From: Salinispora tropica CNB-440
Lineage (GTDB): Bacteria > Actinomycetota > Actinomycetes > Mycobacteriales > Micromonosporaceae
DNA: 64,000 nt
Assembly (NCBI RefSeq): GCF_000016425.1
Contig: NC_009380.1
Span: 4,344,144-4,408,143, forward strand
Reading direction: 5' to 3'
Each line of letters starts with the position of its first letter. The stretch's first letter is position 1. A program made the position numbers and the translations under genes. Below the pieces are notes generated by a model that saw nothing but the letters and a program-made list of their open reading frames with translations, did no database searches and was not told where the DNA came from. Shown piece after piece: positions 8,275 through 16,802 of this stretch.

Positions 8275-9213
8275 ATGGTCCGTTTCATTCTGCGACGACT
8301 GCTCCAGATGGTCCTCGCCTTCTTCGGGACCACGCTGATCGTCTACGCGCTGATGTTCGCCGGTCAGGGTGATCCCATCCAGGCTCTCGCCGGCGAACGC
8401 CCGGTCACCGATGCCCAGCGGGCCTACCTGACGGAGAAGTTCCACCTGGACCGGACCGGCATCGACGGCTTCTTCTACCGCTACTTCGACTACATCCGGA
8501 ACCTTCTCCAGGGCGACCTCGGCGAATCCCTCACCGGACGGCAGATCGGCGACATCCTGGCCGCCGCCTGGCCGGTGACGATCAAGCTGGCACTGATCGC
8601 GATGACAGTCACCGTGCTCATCGGGGTCACCGCCGGCGTGCTCGCCGGCATTCGACGGGCCAGTATCTTCGACAACTCGACGCTGCTGCTGACCCTGGTC
8701 GTGCTCGCCGTACCGACCATCGTGCTGGCGCCCATCGCGCAGTACCTCTTCGGCGTCCGGTGGCAGCTCTTCCCGCCCACCGCCGGCGCCGACCCCGACT
8801 TCTACGCGCTCCTGCTGCCCGGGATCGTCCTCGGCTCCCTCTCCCTGGCCACCGCGCTGCGGCTGACCCGGACCTCGGTGGCCGAAAACCTCCGCGCCGA
8901 CTACGTCCGTACCGCCCGGTCGAAGGGCCTGGTCAAGCGACGGATCGTCGGCATCCACGTACTACGCAACTCACTCATCCCGGTGGTTACCTTCCTCGGC
9001 GTCGAGTTGGGCAACCTGATGGGCGGCGCGATCATCACCGAAGGGGTGTTCAACATCCCCGGGGTCGGTTTCAACCTCTTCCGCGCCATCCGCACCGAGG
9101 ACGGTCCGTTGGTGGTGGGGATCGTCAGCGTGCTGGTCGTCGTCTACCTCGTCGCCAACCTGGTGGTGGACGTGCTCTACGCCGTACTCGACCCGAGGAT
9201 CCGCTATGAGTGA
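8275..9213 (+). CDS. Peptide ABC transporter permease DppB-type, operon 1
   Basis: A 312-residue inner-membrane permease of the DppB/OppB class. The start at 8275 gives MVRFILRRLLQMVLAFFGTT, the expected first membrane helix. Five further hydrophobic segments follow, with the periplasmic loop before the second helix typical of DppB. The EAA-like cytoplasmic loop is RLTRTSVAENLRADYVRTARSKGL, the ATPase contact site. It pairs with the permease at 9206, overlapping it by 8 bases. An upstream in-frame ATG lies in the hairpin region and was not chosen. Confidence 0.92.
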   Translation: MVRFILRRLLQMVLAFFGTTLIVYALMFAGQGDPIQALAGERPVTDAQRAYLTEKFHLDRTGIDGFFYRYFDYIRNLLQGDLGESLTGRQIGDILAAAWPVTIKLALIAMTVTVLIGVTAGVLAGIRRASIFDNSTLLLTLVVLAVPTIVLAPIAQYLFGVRWQLFPPTAGADPDFYALLLPGIVLGSLSLATALRLTRTSVAENLRADYVRTARSKGLVKRRIVGIHVLRNSLIPVVTFLGVELGNLMGGAIITEGVFNIPGVGFNLFRAIRTEDGPLVVGIVSVLVVVYLVANLVVDVLYAVLDPRIRYE

Positions 9214-10174
9214 TTTCGAGACGGTGGCCGCGTCGGAGGACCCGAACGCCCGGCGCGGCCCCTCCGGCGAGCCGAACGCGCCGAACCAGGTCGGTGGCAC
9301 CTCCGTCACCCCCGGCCGACCGCGCAGCCTCGCCGGCGACGCCTGGCGGGACCTGCGACGAAAGCCGATCTTCTGGATCAGCTCCGCCCTGGTCCTGGTG
9401 GTCGCCGCGATGGCCGCTGCGCCCGCGCTGTTCACCGGCGCCGACCCGGCCGACTGCGTACTCGCCCGGCAGCACGCCGGCCCCTCCGGCGGAGCCATCT
9501 TCGGGTACGACTTCCAGGGCTGCGACACGTACGCCCGGGCGGTCTACGGTGCCCGCGCCTCGCTCCTGGTCGGCGCCCTCTCGGCGCTGCTCACCGGGCT
9601 GATCGCGCTCACCGTCGGCATGCTCGCCGGGTACTTCGGCCGGTGGATCGACGCCGTCCTCTCCCGGGTGATCGACATCGTGCTCGGTATCCCACTGCTG
9701 CTCGCCGCGATCGTGCTGCTCAAGCGAGTCGCCAGCGACAGCGCGACGGTCCGGATCGCGGCGGTGATCTTCGTCCTGGCGGTACTCGGCTGGACGACGA
9801 CAGCCCGGGTGGTCCGCTCGTCGGTGATCACCGCCAAGGAGCAGGACTACGTCGCCGCCGCCCGGATGCTCGGCGCGAGCAACAGCCGGATCATGTGGCG
9901 ACACATCCTGCCCAACACACTCGCCCCCGCCATCGTGGTGCTGACCATCGCGCTCGGATCATTCATCGCTGCCGAGGCGACGCTCTCCTTCCTCGGCATC
10001 GGACTCAAGGAACCCACGATCTCCTGGGGCATCGATATCAACAGCGGCCGGGTGCACATGCGCGAGTCGGCCACCCCGCTGATCGTCCCCTCGACCTTCC
10101 TCGCGCTGACCGTGCTGGCGTTCATCATGCTCGGCGACGCGATCCGAGACGCCTTCGACCCGAAACTCCGGTGA
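9206..10174 (+). CDS. Peptide ABC transporter permease DppC-type, operon 1
   Basis: A 322-residue partner permease of the DppC/OppC class. It has a ~45-residue hydrophilic N-terminus, then a first helix near ISSALVLVVAAMAAAPALF, an extracytoplasmic loop with Cys pairs (DPADCVLARQ, FQGCDTYAR), and five more helices. The EAA loop includes KEQDYVAAARMLGASNSR. Its start overlaps the upstream permease by 8 bases, implying coupled translation. The C-terminal GDAIRDAFDPKLR is standard for the family. Confidence 0.92.
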   Translation: MSDFETVAASEDPNARRGPSGEPNAPNQVGGTSVTPGRPRSLAGDAWRDLRRKPIFWISSALVLVVAAMAAAPALFTGADPADCVLARQHAGPSGGAIFGYDFQGCDTYARAVYGARASLLVGALSALLTGLIALTVGMLAGYFGRWIDAVLSRVIDIVLGIPLLLAAIVLLKRVASDSATVRIAAVIFVLAVLGWTTTARVVRSSVITAKEQDYVAAARMLGASNSRIMWRHILPNTLAPAIVVLTIALGSFIAAEATLSFLGIGLKEPTISWGIDINSGRVHMRESATPLIVPSTFLALTVLAFIMLGDAIRDAFDPKLR

Positions 10175-10227
10175 GTCCCGTGCGCGGGAACCGGCACACC
10201 CGTGGCAGCGAGCGAAAGGCAGGCGCT

Positions 10228-11265
10228 GTGTCCCAGTCCGCCGTCCAACCCACGCCCGCCTCCCCCACTCCGGAGGGCGGCCACCTGCTCGAGGTACGGG
10301 ACCTGCACGTCGAGTTCCGCACCGGAGAAGGCGTGGCGAAGGTGATCAACGGTGTCTCGTACCACCTGGACGCCGGAGAGACCCTCGCCGTGCTCGGCGA
10401 ATCCGGCTCCGGCAAGTCGGTCACCGCCCAGGCAATCATGGGCATCCTGGACACCCCGCCCGCGGTGATCCGCAGCGGGCAGATCCGCTACCAGGGGCGC
10501 GACCTACTCTCCCAGTCGGAGGAGCAGCGCCGGCAGGTACGCGGCACCGAGATCGCCATGATCTTCCAGGATGCGCTCTCCGCGCTGAACCCGACCTTCC
10601 CTGTCGGCTGGCAGATCGGCGAGACGCTGCGCCAACGGGCCGGGATGTCCCGTGGCGACGCCCGCCAACGCGCGATCGAACTGATGGAGCTGGTGAAGAT
10701 TCCGGCCGCGGCCAACCGGCTCGGCGACTACCCGCACCAGTTCTCCGGCGGGATGCGACAACGCGTCATGATCGCCATGGCGTTGGCGCTGAACCCGAAG
10801 GTCCTCATCGCCGACGAGCCGACGACCGCGCTGGACGTGACCGTGCAGGCCCAGATCATGGACCTCCTGGCCGACCTGCGCCGAGACCTCCGCATGGCGA
10901 TGATCCTGATCACCCACGACCTCGGCGTGGTAGCCGGGGTCGCCGACCGGATCGCCGTCATGTACGCCGGGCGGATCGTCGAACACGCCGACGTCCGCTC
11001 GCTGTACAAGTCCCCGGCCCATCCATACACCAAGGGGTTGTTGGAATCGATCCCGCGGCTGGACTTCCACGGCCAGCAACTGTCGACCATCCGGGGCCTG
11101 CCGCCGAACCTGATGCGGATCCCCTCCGGCTGCCCCTTCCACCCCCGGTGCCCCTACGTCCAGCAGGTCTGCGTGGACGTCGTACCGCACGACCTGGTCC
11201 TCGGCGACGGCCGGACCAGCGCGTGCCACTTCGCGCAGGAGGTCCGCGATGACCGCGCCCGCTAG
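10228..11265 (+). CDS. Peptide ABC transporter ATP-binding protein DppD-type, operon 1
   Basis: A 345-residue ATPase that powers the importer. It shows Walker A GESGSGKS, signature FSGGMRQRV, Walker B VLIADEPTTALD, and the C-terminal oligopeptide-transporter domain with clustered Cys (CPFHPRCPYVQQVC), which in relatives can bind a 4Fe-4S cluster. The start is uncertain: GTG at 10228 has GAAAGGCAGG upstream and is preferred; in-frame GTGs at 10171 and 10180 overlap or abut the previous stop. The longer ORF running upstream in this frame is a shadow of the permease. Confidence 0.92.
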   Translation: MSQSAVQPTPASPTPEGGHLLEVRDLHVEFRTGEGVAKVINGVSYHLDAGETLAVLGESGSGKSVTAQAIMGILDTPPAVIRSGQIRYQGRDLLSQSEEQRRQVRGTEIAMIFQDALSALNPTFPVGWQIGETLRQRAGMSRGDARQRAIELMELVKIPAAANRLGDYPHQFSGGMRQRVMIAMALALNPKVLIADEPTTALDVTVQAQIMDLLADLRRDLRMAMILITHDLGVVAGVADRIAVMYAGRIVEHADVRSLYKSPAHPYTKGLLESIPRLDFHGQQLSTIRGLPPNLMRIPSGCPFHPRCPYVQQVCVDVVPHDLVLGDGRTSACHFAQEVRDDRAR

Positions 11266-12289
11266 CCAACCGAAGAAGGTACGCGGCGAGCCGATCCTCG
11301 CCGTCAGAGACCTGGTCAAACACTTTCCCATCACCCGGGGCGTCATCTTCCAGCGCCAGGTCGGCGCGGTCCGCGCCGTGGACGGGGTCAGCTTCGACCT
11401 GCGCCGCGGTGAAACCCTCGGCATCGTGGGCGAGTCCGGCTGCGGCAAGTCCACCCTGGCCCGGCTGCTGATGCGGCTGGAGATGCCAACCTCCGGAGCG
11501 GCGACCCTGGAGGGGCGGGACCTCTTCGCCGCCCGCGGCGCACAGCTGCGCCGGCTACGCCGCAACATGCAGATGGTCCTCCAGGATCCGTACACCTCGC
11601 TGAACCCACGGATGACCGTCGGCGACATCATCGGGGAACCCTTCGAGATCCACCCGGAGGCGGCACCCAAGGGAAGCCGGCAGCGGCGGGTCCAGGAGCT
11701 GCTGGACATGGTCGGGCTCAGCCCCGAGCACATCAACCGGTACCCACACCAGTTCTCCGGCGGCCAGCGGCAGCGCATCGGCATCGCCCGCGCGCTCGCG
11801 CTGCGCCCCGAGGTGCTCGTCTGTGACGAGCCGGTCTCCGCGCTGGACGTCTCGATCCAGGCGCAGGTGATCAATCTGCTCGAGCAGCTTCAGGACGAGC
11901 TCGGCCTCTCGTACATCTTCATCGCCCACGACCTGTCGGTGGTACGGCACATCTGCGACCGGGTCGCGGTGATGTATCTGGGCCGGATCGTGGAACTCGG
12001 CACCGAGGCCGAGATCTACCAACGGGCCACCCACCCGTACACCCAGGCGTTGCTGTCGGCGGTGCCGGTGCCCGACCCGGAGCAGCGGGACAACCAGAAC
12101 ATGATCCGCCTGATCGGCGACGTACCGAGCCCGGCGAACCCGCCGAGCGGCTGCCGGTTCCGCACCCGGTGCTGGAAGGCGCAGGACGTCTGTGCCACCC
12201 AGGACCCGGACACCGTGCCCCGCGCCGCCGACCCGCACCCGTCGGCCTGCCACTTCGCCGAACTCCGCGAACCGGCGTCCCCCTCCTGA
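11249..12289 (+). CDS. Peptide ABC transporter ATP-binding protein DppF-type, operon 1
   Basis: A 346-residue second ATPase of the importer, overlapping the first by 17 bases. It shows Walker A GESGCGKST, signature FSGGQRQRI, Walker B VLVCDEPVSALD, the switch His in FIAHDLSVVRHI, and a Cys-rich C-terminus (CRFRTRCWKAQDVC). DppD and DppF types form a heterodimer under the two permeases. It is the last gene of operon 1. The protein is closely similar across its length to the ATPase at 31159-32169, consistent with an ancient operon duplication. Confidence 0.93.
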   Translation: MTAPASQPKKVRGEPILAVRDLVKHFPITRGVIFQRQVGAVRAVDGVSFDLRRGETLGIVGESGCGKSTLARLLMRLEMPTSGAATLEGRDLFAARGAQLRRLRRNMQMVLQDPYTSLNPRMTVGDIIGEPFEIHPEAAPKGSRQRRVQELLDMVGLSPEHINRYPHQFSGGQRQRIGIARALALRPEVLVCDEPVSALDVSIQAQVINLLEQLQDELGLSYIFIAHDLSVVRHICDRVAVMYLGRIVELGTEAEIYQRATHPYTQALLSAVPVPDPEQRDNQNMIRLIGDVPSPANPPSGCRFRTRCWKAQDVCATQDPDTVPRAADPHPSACHFAELREPASPS

Positions 12290-12437
12290 CACCGCCGACC
12301 ACCACTGCGCTGCTTCCCGGGCCGGATCGCCGGCACACTCTCGTATCGGCGACGGCGAGTATCGTCAACTATGGTGGCGTGCCGGAGTACCGGCCGGCGG
12401 TCCGCCGCCCAGAATCGCTACCTGGGAGGCGACGACG

Positions 12438-13631
12438 ATGGACCAGACGACCTTCGGTGCACGCCTACGAGCCCACCGCGAACGTGCCGGGAAGACTCGA
12501 CCGATCCTCGGCGGTCTGGTCGGTCGCAGCGCGGAGTGGGTCAAGGCATTGGAGAATGGACGCCTACTTCCGCCCCGCCTTCCCATGATGCTTCGCCTGG
12601 CTGAGGTGTTGGGGCTCACCGACCTCGCCGACCTGACCGGAGATCAGACCCTGCCCGTGGCGTCGGTGACCCGCGCTGGTCATCCCGCTCTCGACAAGGT
12701 CGCCGCCGCGATACAACGCTCTCCCCTGCCGGCCGGTCCGGCTACTCGGGTCGAGGTGCTGCGCGGCTTGGTCGGTCAGGCGTGGGAGTTGTGGCACCGT
12801 TCAACCACCGAACGGACGGCGGTCGCCGGGGTACTTCCCGGGCTGCTGGCGGAGGCGCAGCGCAGCGCTCGCCGGCTGGACGGCCTGGCCCGCCGACAGG
12901 CGCTCGTCGAACTGGCCCGGGTCTACCACCTCACCCAGTTGTACCTGGCCCACCAGCCGTACCCAGAGTTGGTGTGGCTGGCCGCTGACCGGGCGATGTC
13001 TGCCGCGCAGGACGCCGATGACCCGGCCGCGATCGCGGCGGCCGGCTGGTACTACGCCCACGTCTACCGCGGAACCAACCAGATCGACGCGGCCGAGCAG
13101 GTGCTTGTCGACGCTGCCACTCTGGTGGACCCGGCAGCCGACGATGAGCAGTTGGCCCGGTGGGGGCAGGCCCAGCTCGGCCTCGCGCTGGGGCACAGCA
13201 AGGCTGGTCGAGCCGGGCAGGCATGGCGGGCATGGGACGCCGCCGACGAGGCCGCGGGCCGGCTTGGCAGCACGTATACCCACCCGTGGTTGATGTTCGG
13301 GCCGGCGGCCTGCGCGACGTACGCGGTCACCATCGAAACGGATCTGTGCCGGCCGGGCGCGGCGGTTCGGCGTGCGGGCACCATGGACTACCGTGCGCTT
13401 CCGTCGTGTACGCGTCGGGCCGCCGCCCTGATCGAGGGCGCACGGGCGCATGTGCTGCATCGAGGTGAGTTGGCGGCGGTGCATCTGCTCGGACGGGCGC
13501 TGCGGGAAAGCGTGGACACCATGCGACACCACCCGTACGCCCGCACCGCTGCCCTGGAGCTGTCCAGCCGGCCCGGCGTGGTCGGGGAGGACGCGAGGGA
13601 ACTTGCCCTCGCGATCGGCGTAATGGGGTAG
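12438..13631 (+). CDS. XRE-family HTH regulator with helical sensor region
   Basis: A 397-residue protein. Residues ~4-65 form a helix-turn-helix (FGARLRAHRERAGKTRPILG, GRSAEWVKALENGR, MLRLAEVLGL). The remaining ~330 residues are Ala/Leu/Arg-rich helices like the TPR-type ligand or peptide-sensing half of actinobacterial XRE regulators. The ATG at 12438 has GGGAGG nine bases upstream and begins exactly at the HTH; upstream frame extension is non-conserved. Two tiny genes follow in the same direction. Target and signal are unknown; local autoregulation is likely for this type. Confidence 0.85.
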   Translation: MDQTTFGARLRAHRERAGKTRPILGGLVGRSAEWVKALENGRLLPPRLPMMLRLAEVLGLTDLADLTGDQTLPVASVTRAGHPALDKVAAAIQRSPLPAGPATRVEVLRGLVGQAWELWHRSTTERTAVAGVLPGLLAEAQRSARRLDGLARRQALVELARVYHLTQLYLAHQPYPELVWLAADRAMSAAQDADDPAAIAAAGWYYAHVYRGTNQIDAAEQVLVDAATLVDPAADDEQLARWGQAQLGLALGHSKAGRAGQAWRAWDAADEAAGRLGSTYTHPWLMFGPAACATYAVTIETDLCRPGAAVRRAGTMDYRALPSCTRRAAALIEGARAHVLHRGELAAVHLLGRALRESVDTMRHHPYARTAALELSSRPGVVGEDARELALAIGVMG

Positions 13632-13774
13632 CGCTCCCTCAGGTACAGACTCTCCCCGCCCCCACCCGCGACCGCTCGTAGCGTCCAGGTCACTGGCGGA
13701 GGGCAACCACTCCGGCCTCACTCCCGAGAGCGCCGGAACTCGCCGCCTTACGGAACTCGACGAAAGGCGAACCC

Positions 13775-14020
13775 GTGGCGGCCTCTTCCAAGCTATCCAG
13801 CGTGGTGCGGTGGTTACTCCGGCGGCAGGAGTTGCCGCCACGAACTCAGGTCGGGGAGCGCCACCAGGCGATTGAGCAGGAAGCGGCACGGCGGCGGCTG
13901 CTCGACCAGGCGAGACGGTTGCGGGGCACGCAGTCGCACCGCGAGCCGACTCAGACCGCGCCCCCTACCCCGACGACGGTGGAGCAGAGCACCGATGGTG
14001 AGACCAGGGGCCATCGGTGA
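13775..14020 (+). CDS. Small basic protein, unknown function
   Basis: An 81-residue protein starting at GTG with GAAAGG upstream. The first ~55 residues are helical and charged (VVRWLLRRQELPPRT, QEAARRRLLDQARRLRG); the tail is Thr/Pro-rich. No domain was recognised. Its TGA overlaps the GTG of the next gene by four bases, which supports real translation. It lies 143 bases after the XRE regulator and may belong to the same unit. Confidence 0.6.
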   Translation: MAASSKLSSVVRWLLRRQELPPRTQVGERHQAIEQEAARRRLLDQARRLRGTQSHREPTQTAPPTPTTVEQSTDGETRGHR

Positions 14021-14205
14021 GACCGGCGACCGACCAGCAGGAACAGATGATCCTCGCCGCACACGTACCCGGACCTGACGGCATGTGCACCGGTTGCCGC
14101 GCCTGGTGGTCGCGGCTGACGCCGTACCCGTGCCCGCAGGCCGACTGGGCAACCAGCCGGCACGCCCGCAGAATCACCCACCGCTTCCTGCACGGCGCCG
14201 GATGA
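14017..14205 (+). CDS. Small CxxC protein downstream of XRE regulator
   Basis: A 62-residue protein whose GTG overlaps the previous stop (GTGA). It contains MCTGCRAWWSRLTPYPCPQADW, a CxxC plus a third Cys and aromatic residues, a pattern I recall from short hypothetical proteins next to XRE/TPR regulators in actinomycetes. It could be a small metal-binding or signalling partner. Function is unknown. Confidence 0.65.
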   Translation: MRPATDQQEQMILAAHVPGPDGMCTGCRAWWSRLTPYPCPQADWATSRHARRITHRFLHGAG

Positions 14206-14521
14206 CCGTCCACAGCCCGGTCGGCCGAGCATGGACCTACAGCGGCTGCGGCCTGCCCTGGCCCTGCTCAACCCGAAATCAAGCGCTACGGGCGGAGTAT
14301 GATCGTGCACGAGCGCCCGCGACAGCGGGGGATCAGCGGCGGCACGGCCGGGCACGGTGACCACGGCCCTGCACGAGACGCTCACCGCCATCCATCAGGG
14401 CCACATGCCGGACGCACACGGACGGGTGCGCCACTGAGGCTCCGCCACCCGTCCACGCTTGACGCTCACTACTCGACTATCAATCGATGTACCAGACTGG
14501 CAGAAGGAAGGTACAGCACAC
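14206..14521 (+). other. Intergenic region before alpha/beta hydrolase
   Basis: 316 bases with no convincing complete gene. A 26-codon frame from GTG at 14358 ending at 14438 (TALHETLTAIHQGHMPDAHG) looks protein-like and may be a gene remnant. A TTGACG box at 14459 could be a -35 element, but no matching -10 is evident. Confidence 0.35.
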
Positions 14522-15280
14522 ATGGTGCTGCTCTCGCACGACATGGTGGGGACCGGTGACACGGTCGTCCTGCTGCATTCGTCGGTGTGTGACCGGCGGA
14601 TGTGGGACCCGCAGTGGCAGTCGCTGCTGGACGCCGGGTACCGCGTGGTGCGCTGTGACTTCCGGGGTTATGGGCAGACACCGGTGCCGGACGCGCCGAA
14701 CAACAATGCGGACGATGTACGTGAACTGCTGGACGCACTGGGCATCGAGCAGACGGCCGTCGTCGGCTCCTCCTACGGCGGCCGGGTAGCCCTGGAGTTC
14801 GCGGCCCGCTGGCCGAACCGGGTGAGCGCTCTGGCGCTGCTCTGCGCCGGCTCACCCCACCATGAGCCCACCGCGGAGCTGGACACCTTCGACGCTGAAG
14901 AGGAGGCTCTGGTCGACGCCGACGACCTGGACGGCGCAGTCGAGCTCAACGTACGTACCTGGCTGGGACCGGACGCCGACGACGAGACGCGCGAGAGGGT
15001 ACGGGGCATGCAGCGGCACGCCTATGACGTACAGCTCGCCGCGGAGGGGGAGTACGACCAACTGGAGGCGGACTGCGAGCTGTCGACGATCACGGCCCGC
15101 ACCCTGATCGTCTCGGGCAAGCACGACCTGGACTACTTCCAGCAGGTCGCCATCGACCTGGCCGACCGCCTCTCCGACGCCCGGCACGTACAACTGCCGT
15201 GGGGCGGGCACCTCCCGAGCCTTGAGCGCCCCGCCGAGACCGCGACGCTCCTCAAGGACTTCCTGAACGCGTCCTCCTGA
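14522..15280 (+). CDS. Alpha/beta-fold hydrolase
   Basis: A 252-residue serine hydrolase of the alpha/beta superfamily. The nucleophile elbow is VVGSSYGGRVALEFA, an oxyanion segment is VVLLHSSVCDRRMW, and the catalytic His is in LPWGGHLPSLERP; the acid is probably in LIVSGKHDLDY. Substrate is unknown. ATG 14522 is chosen, with GAAGGAAGG about 11 bases upstream; an in-frame TTG at 14459 would add 21 residues. The gene is monocistronic, followed by the purH fragment region. Confidence 0.85.
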   Translation: MVLLSHDMVGTGDTVVLLHSSVCDRRMWDPQWQSLLDAGYRVVRCDFRGYGQTPVPDAPNNNADDVRELLDALGIEQTAVVGSSYGGRVALEFAARWPNRVSALALLCAGSPHHEPTAELDTFDAEEEALVDADDLDGAVELNVRTWLGPDADDETRERVRGMQRHAYDVQLAAEGEYDQLEADCELSTITARTLIVSGKHDLDYFQQVAIDLADRLSDARHVQLPWGGHLPSLERPAETATLLKDFLNASS

Positions 15281-15455
15281 CCCGACGCCTCGCTCGCCCA
15301 CCTGACGCACGTGGCGAGGCGGGCGCGGGGCGACTCGCGTCGACCGGGCCGGCCGGGGTCGGTGGCCGGGTGGACATGCCGCCCTACCGCCGGCCTCCTG
15401 CCCGTCCGGTCGGCGGCTTTGTTCGGGCTATCCGGGCAGAGTAGAGCCGCCATGG

Positions 15456-15522
15456 TGGTCATGCCGGCCGTCTTGGCAGCGGCGATGACCTCCTCCTCCC
15501 GGATCGATCCGCCGGGCTGGAC
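15456..15522 (-). pseudogene. Fragment duplicating the purH 3' end
   Basis: Sixty-seven bases match 16838-16904, the last codons of the real purH, at about 61 of 67 positions and in the same orientation. The minus-strand peptide reads GGSIREEEVIAAAKTAG against GGSIRDEEVIAAAKAAG in PurH. No other part of purH is present. The fragment and the genuine end form direct repeats around the ArsR-SDR gene pair. Confidence 0.85.
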
Positions 15523-15543
15523 CCCTGATGCCAACCCCGAGGG

Positions 15544-15627
15544 TTTCGATCCGCGCGGCACCCGACTGTCGAACTGCGAGGCCCTCAGCTTTCGACTTGC
15601 GGGGCTCCAGGCTTTCGATCCGCGCGG
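15544..15627. repeat. Pair of 15-bp direct repeats next to the purH fragment
   Basis: TTTCGATCCGCGCGG occurs at 15544-15558 and again at 15613-15627, 69 bases apart, overlapping the 3' end of the ArsR gene. The origin is unknown; it may mark past recombination. Confidence 0.7.
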
Positions 15628-15977
15628 GCCTCGGGTAGGCCACCGACGACGCCGACATGGCCGCCCACGTCGTCCCGATCGGCGGCACCGAGGACGGCAC
15701 CCAGCAGCCCGGGGAAGCGGACGTCGAGGTCTTCGCCACGGAGTTCGACGAAGCAGCGGGTGCCTTCCTGCCGGGTGCGGGTGATACCAGCGTCGCGAAG
15801 CACGCGCAGGTGATGGCTGAGGGTGGACTTGGCGACCGGTACACGTAGTTCGCCCCACCCGCGTTCACGGCCGTCAGCGAGCACACGCACCAGGCCGACC
15901 CGGATGGGGTCGTTGAGCGCCCCCAGCACGTCGATGAGGGAGATCTCGTCGGGGTCGGGGGGCTGTGCCTTTTTCAT
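15585..15977 (-). CDS. ArsR-family HTH repressor
   Basis: A 130-residue winged-helix regulator. It shows LIDVLGALNDPIRVGLVRVL and the recognition helix region AKSTLSHHLRVLRDAGITR, then the wing (RQEGTRCFVELR). No obvious CxC metal site precedes the recognition helix, so a non-metal signal is likely. The last ~28 residues are Gly-rich and unlike the family, perhaps because the 3' end runs into recombined DNA. Start is ATG 15977; an ATG at 15986 is also possible. It is divergent from the SDR gene with a palindromic operator between them. Confidence 0.85.
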   Translation of the reverse strand: MKKAQPPDPDEISLIDVLGALNDPIRVGLVRVLADGRERGWGELRVPVAKSTLSHHLRVLRDAGITRTRQEGTRCFVELRGEDLDVRFPGLLGAVLGAADRDDVGGHVGVVGGLPEARADRKPGAPQVES

Positions 15978-15995
15978 GGCGACCATGCTACCTTA

Positions 15996-16018
15996 TTCGA
16001 TGTTCCACGAACGTCGAA
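15996..16018. promoter_or_regulatory. Palindromic operator between arsR-type gene and SDR
   Basis: TTCGATGTTC-CAC-GAACGTCGAA is an inverted repeat with 10-base arms matching at 9 positions around a 3-base centre. It lies between the two divergent start codons (15977 and 16032), where an ArsR-type repressor would control both genes. Confidence 0.65.
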
Positions 16019-16031
16019 CATTGAGGTGACA

Positions 16032-16796
16032 ATGAACGCCGAGCCCCGCACAAATCTCGCCACACATGTCGTTGTCGTCACCGGCGCCGGATCCGGCATC
16101 GGCCGTGCCACCGCACACGCGTTCGCCCGCGCAGGCGCACGGGTACTGGGCATCGGCCGCCGTAAGGATGCTCTGGAGAAAACCGCTGCCGGACACCCCG
16201 AGATCGCCGTCCATCCAGCCGACCTGAACGATCCAGGAGCACCCCAGGAAGCGATTGACGCCGCGATCGACCGCTGGGGACAAGTGGACATCCTGGTCAA
16301 CAACGCCGGAGCTACCAAGATCATGCCGCTGGCGCACACCACGGCCGCGGGCATCGCCGCCCTGTTCGACCTCAACGTCGTCGCGCCCAGCCTGCTGGCG
16401 CACGCGGCGCTACCGCACCTACGTCGGAGCCGCGGCTCGATCGTCAACGTCTCCAGTACCTACGGCCACCGGCCCCTGCCGGGCGCCGCCCACTACGCAG
16501 CCTCCAAAGCCGCCCTCGAACAGCTCACCCGTAGCTGGGCGTTGGAACTCGCGGCTGACGGTGTTCGCGTCAACGCCCTCGCTCCCGGACCGACCGAAAG
16601 CCAGGCGCTGGCCGCCGCCGGACTCCCCGACCCGGCCATCGAAGAGATCAAACGAGAGGAGGCCGCCCGCATCCCCCTTGGTCGCCGAGGTGACCCCGAA
16701 GAGGTCGCCACCTGGATCCTGCGCCTGGCCGACCCGGCCAGCACCTGGCTGACCGGGCAGATCCTCACTGTCGACGGCGGACTCGAGCTGACGTGA
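16032..16796 (+). CDS. Short-chain dehydrogenase/reductase
   Basis: A 254-residue classical SDR. It has the NAD(P)-binding loop TGAGSGIGRA near residue 20, the NNAG motif (VNNAGATK), and the catalytic Ser and YxxxK in VNVSSTYGHRP and HYAASKAALEQ. The tail ends in the usual LTGQILTVDGGLELT. Asp or Arg choice after strand 2 (GIGRRKDALEK) suggests NADP, by inference. ATG 16032 is preferred because GAGGTG just before it is the ribosome site; GTG 16026 is inside that site. It is probably repressed by the divergent ArsR protein; substrate is unknown. Confidence 0.9.
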   Translation: MNAEPRTNLATHVVVVTGAGSGIGRATAHAFARAGARVLGIGRRKDALEKTAAGHPEIAVHPADLNDPGAPQEAIDAAIDRWGQVDILVNNAGATKIMPLAHTTAAGIAALFDLNVVAPSLLAHAALPHLRRSRGSIVNVSSTYGHRPLPGAAHYAASKAALEQLTRSWALELAADGVRVNALAPGPTESQALAAAGLPDPAIEEIKREEAARIPLGRRGDPEEVATWILRLADPASTWLTGQILTVDGGLELT

Positions 16797-16802
16797 CCTC
16801 GG

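Noticed and set aside
13632..13774. tRNA or other structured RNA between the XRE gene and the small ORFs
   Set aside because: No cloverleaf, CCA end or paired arms could be drawn.
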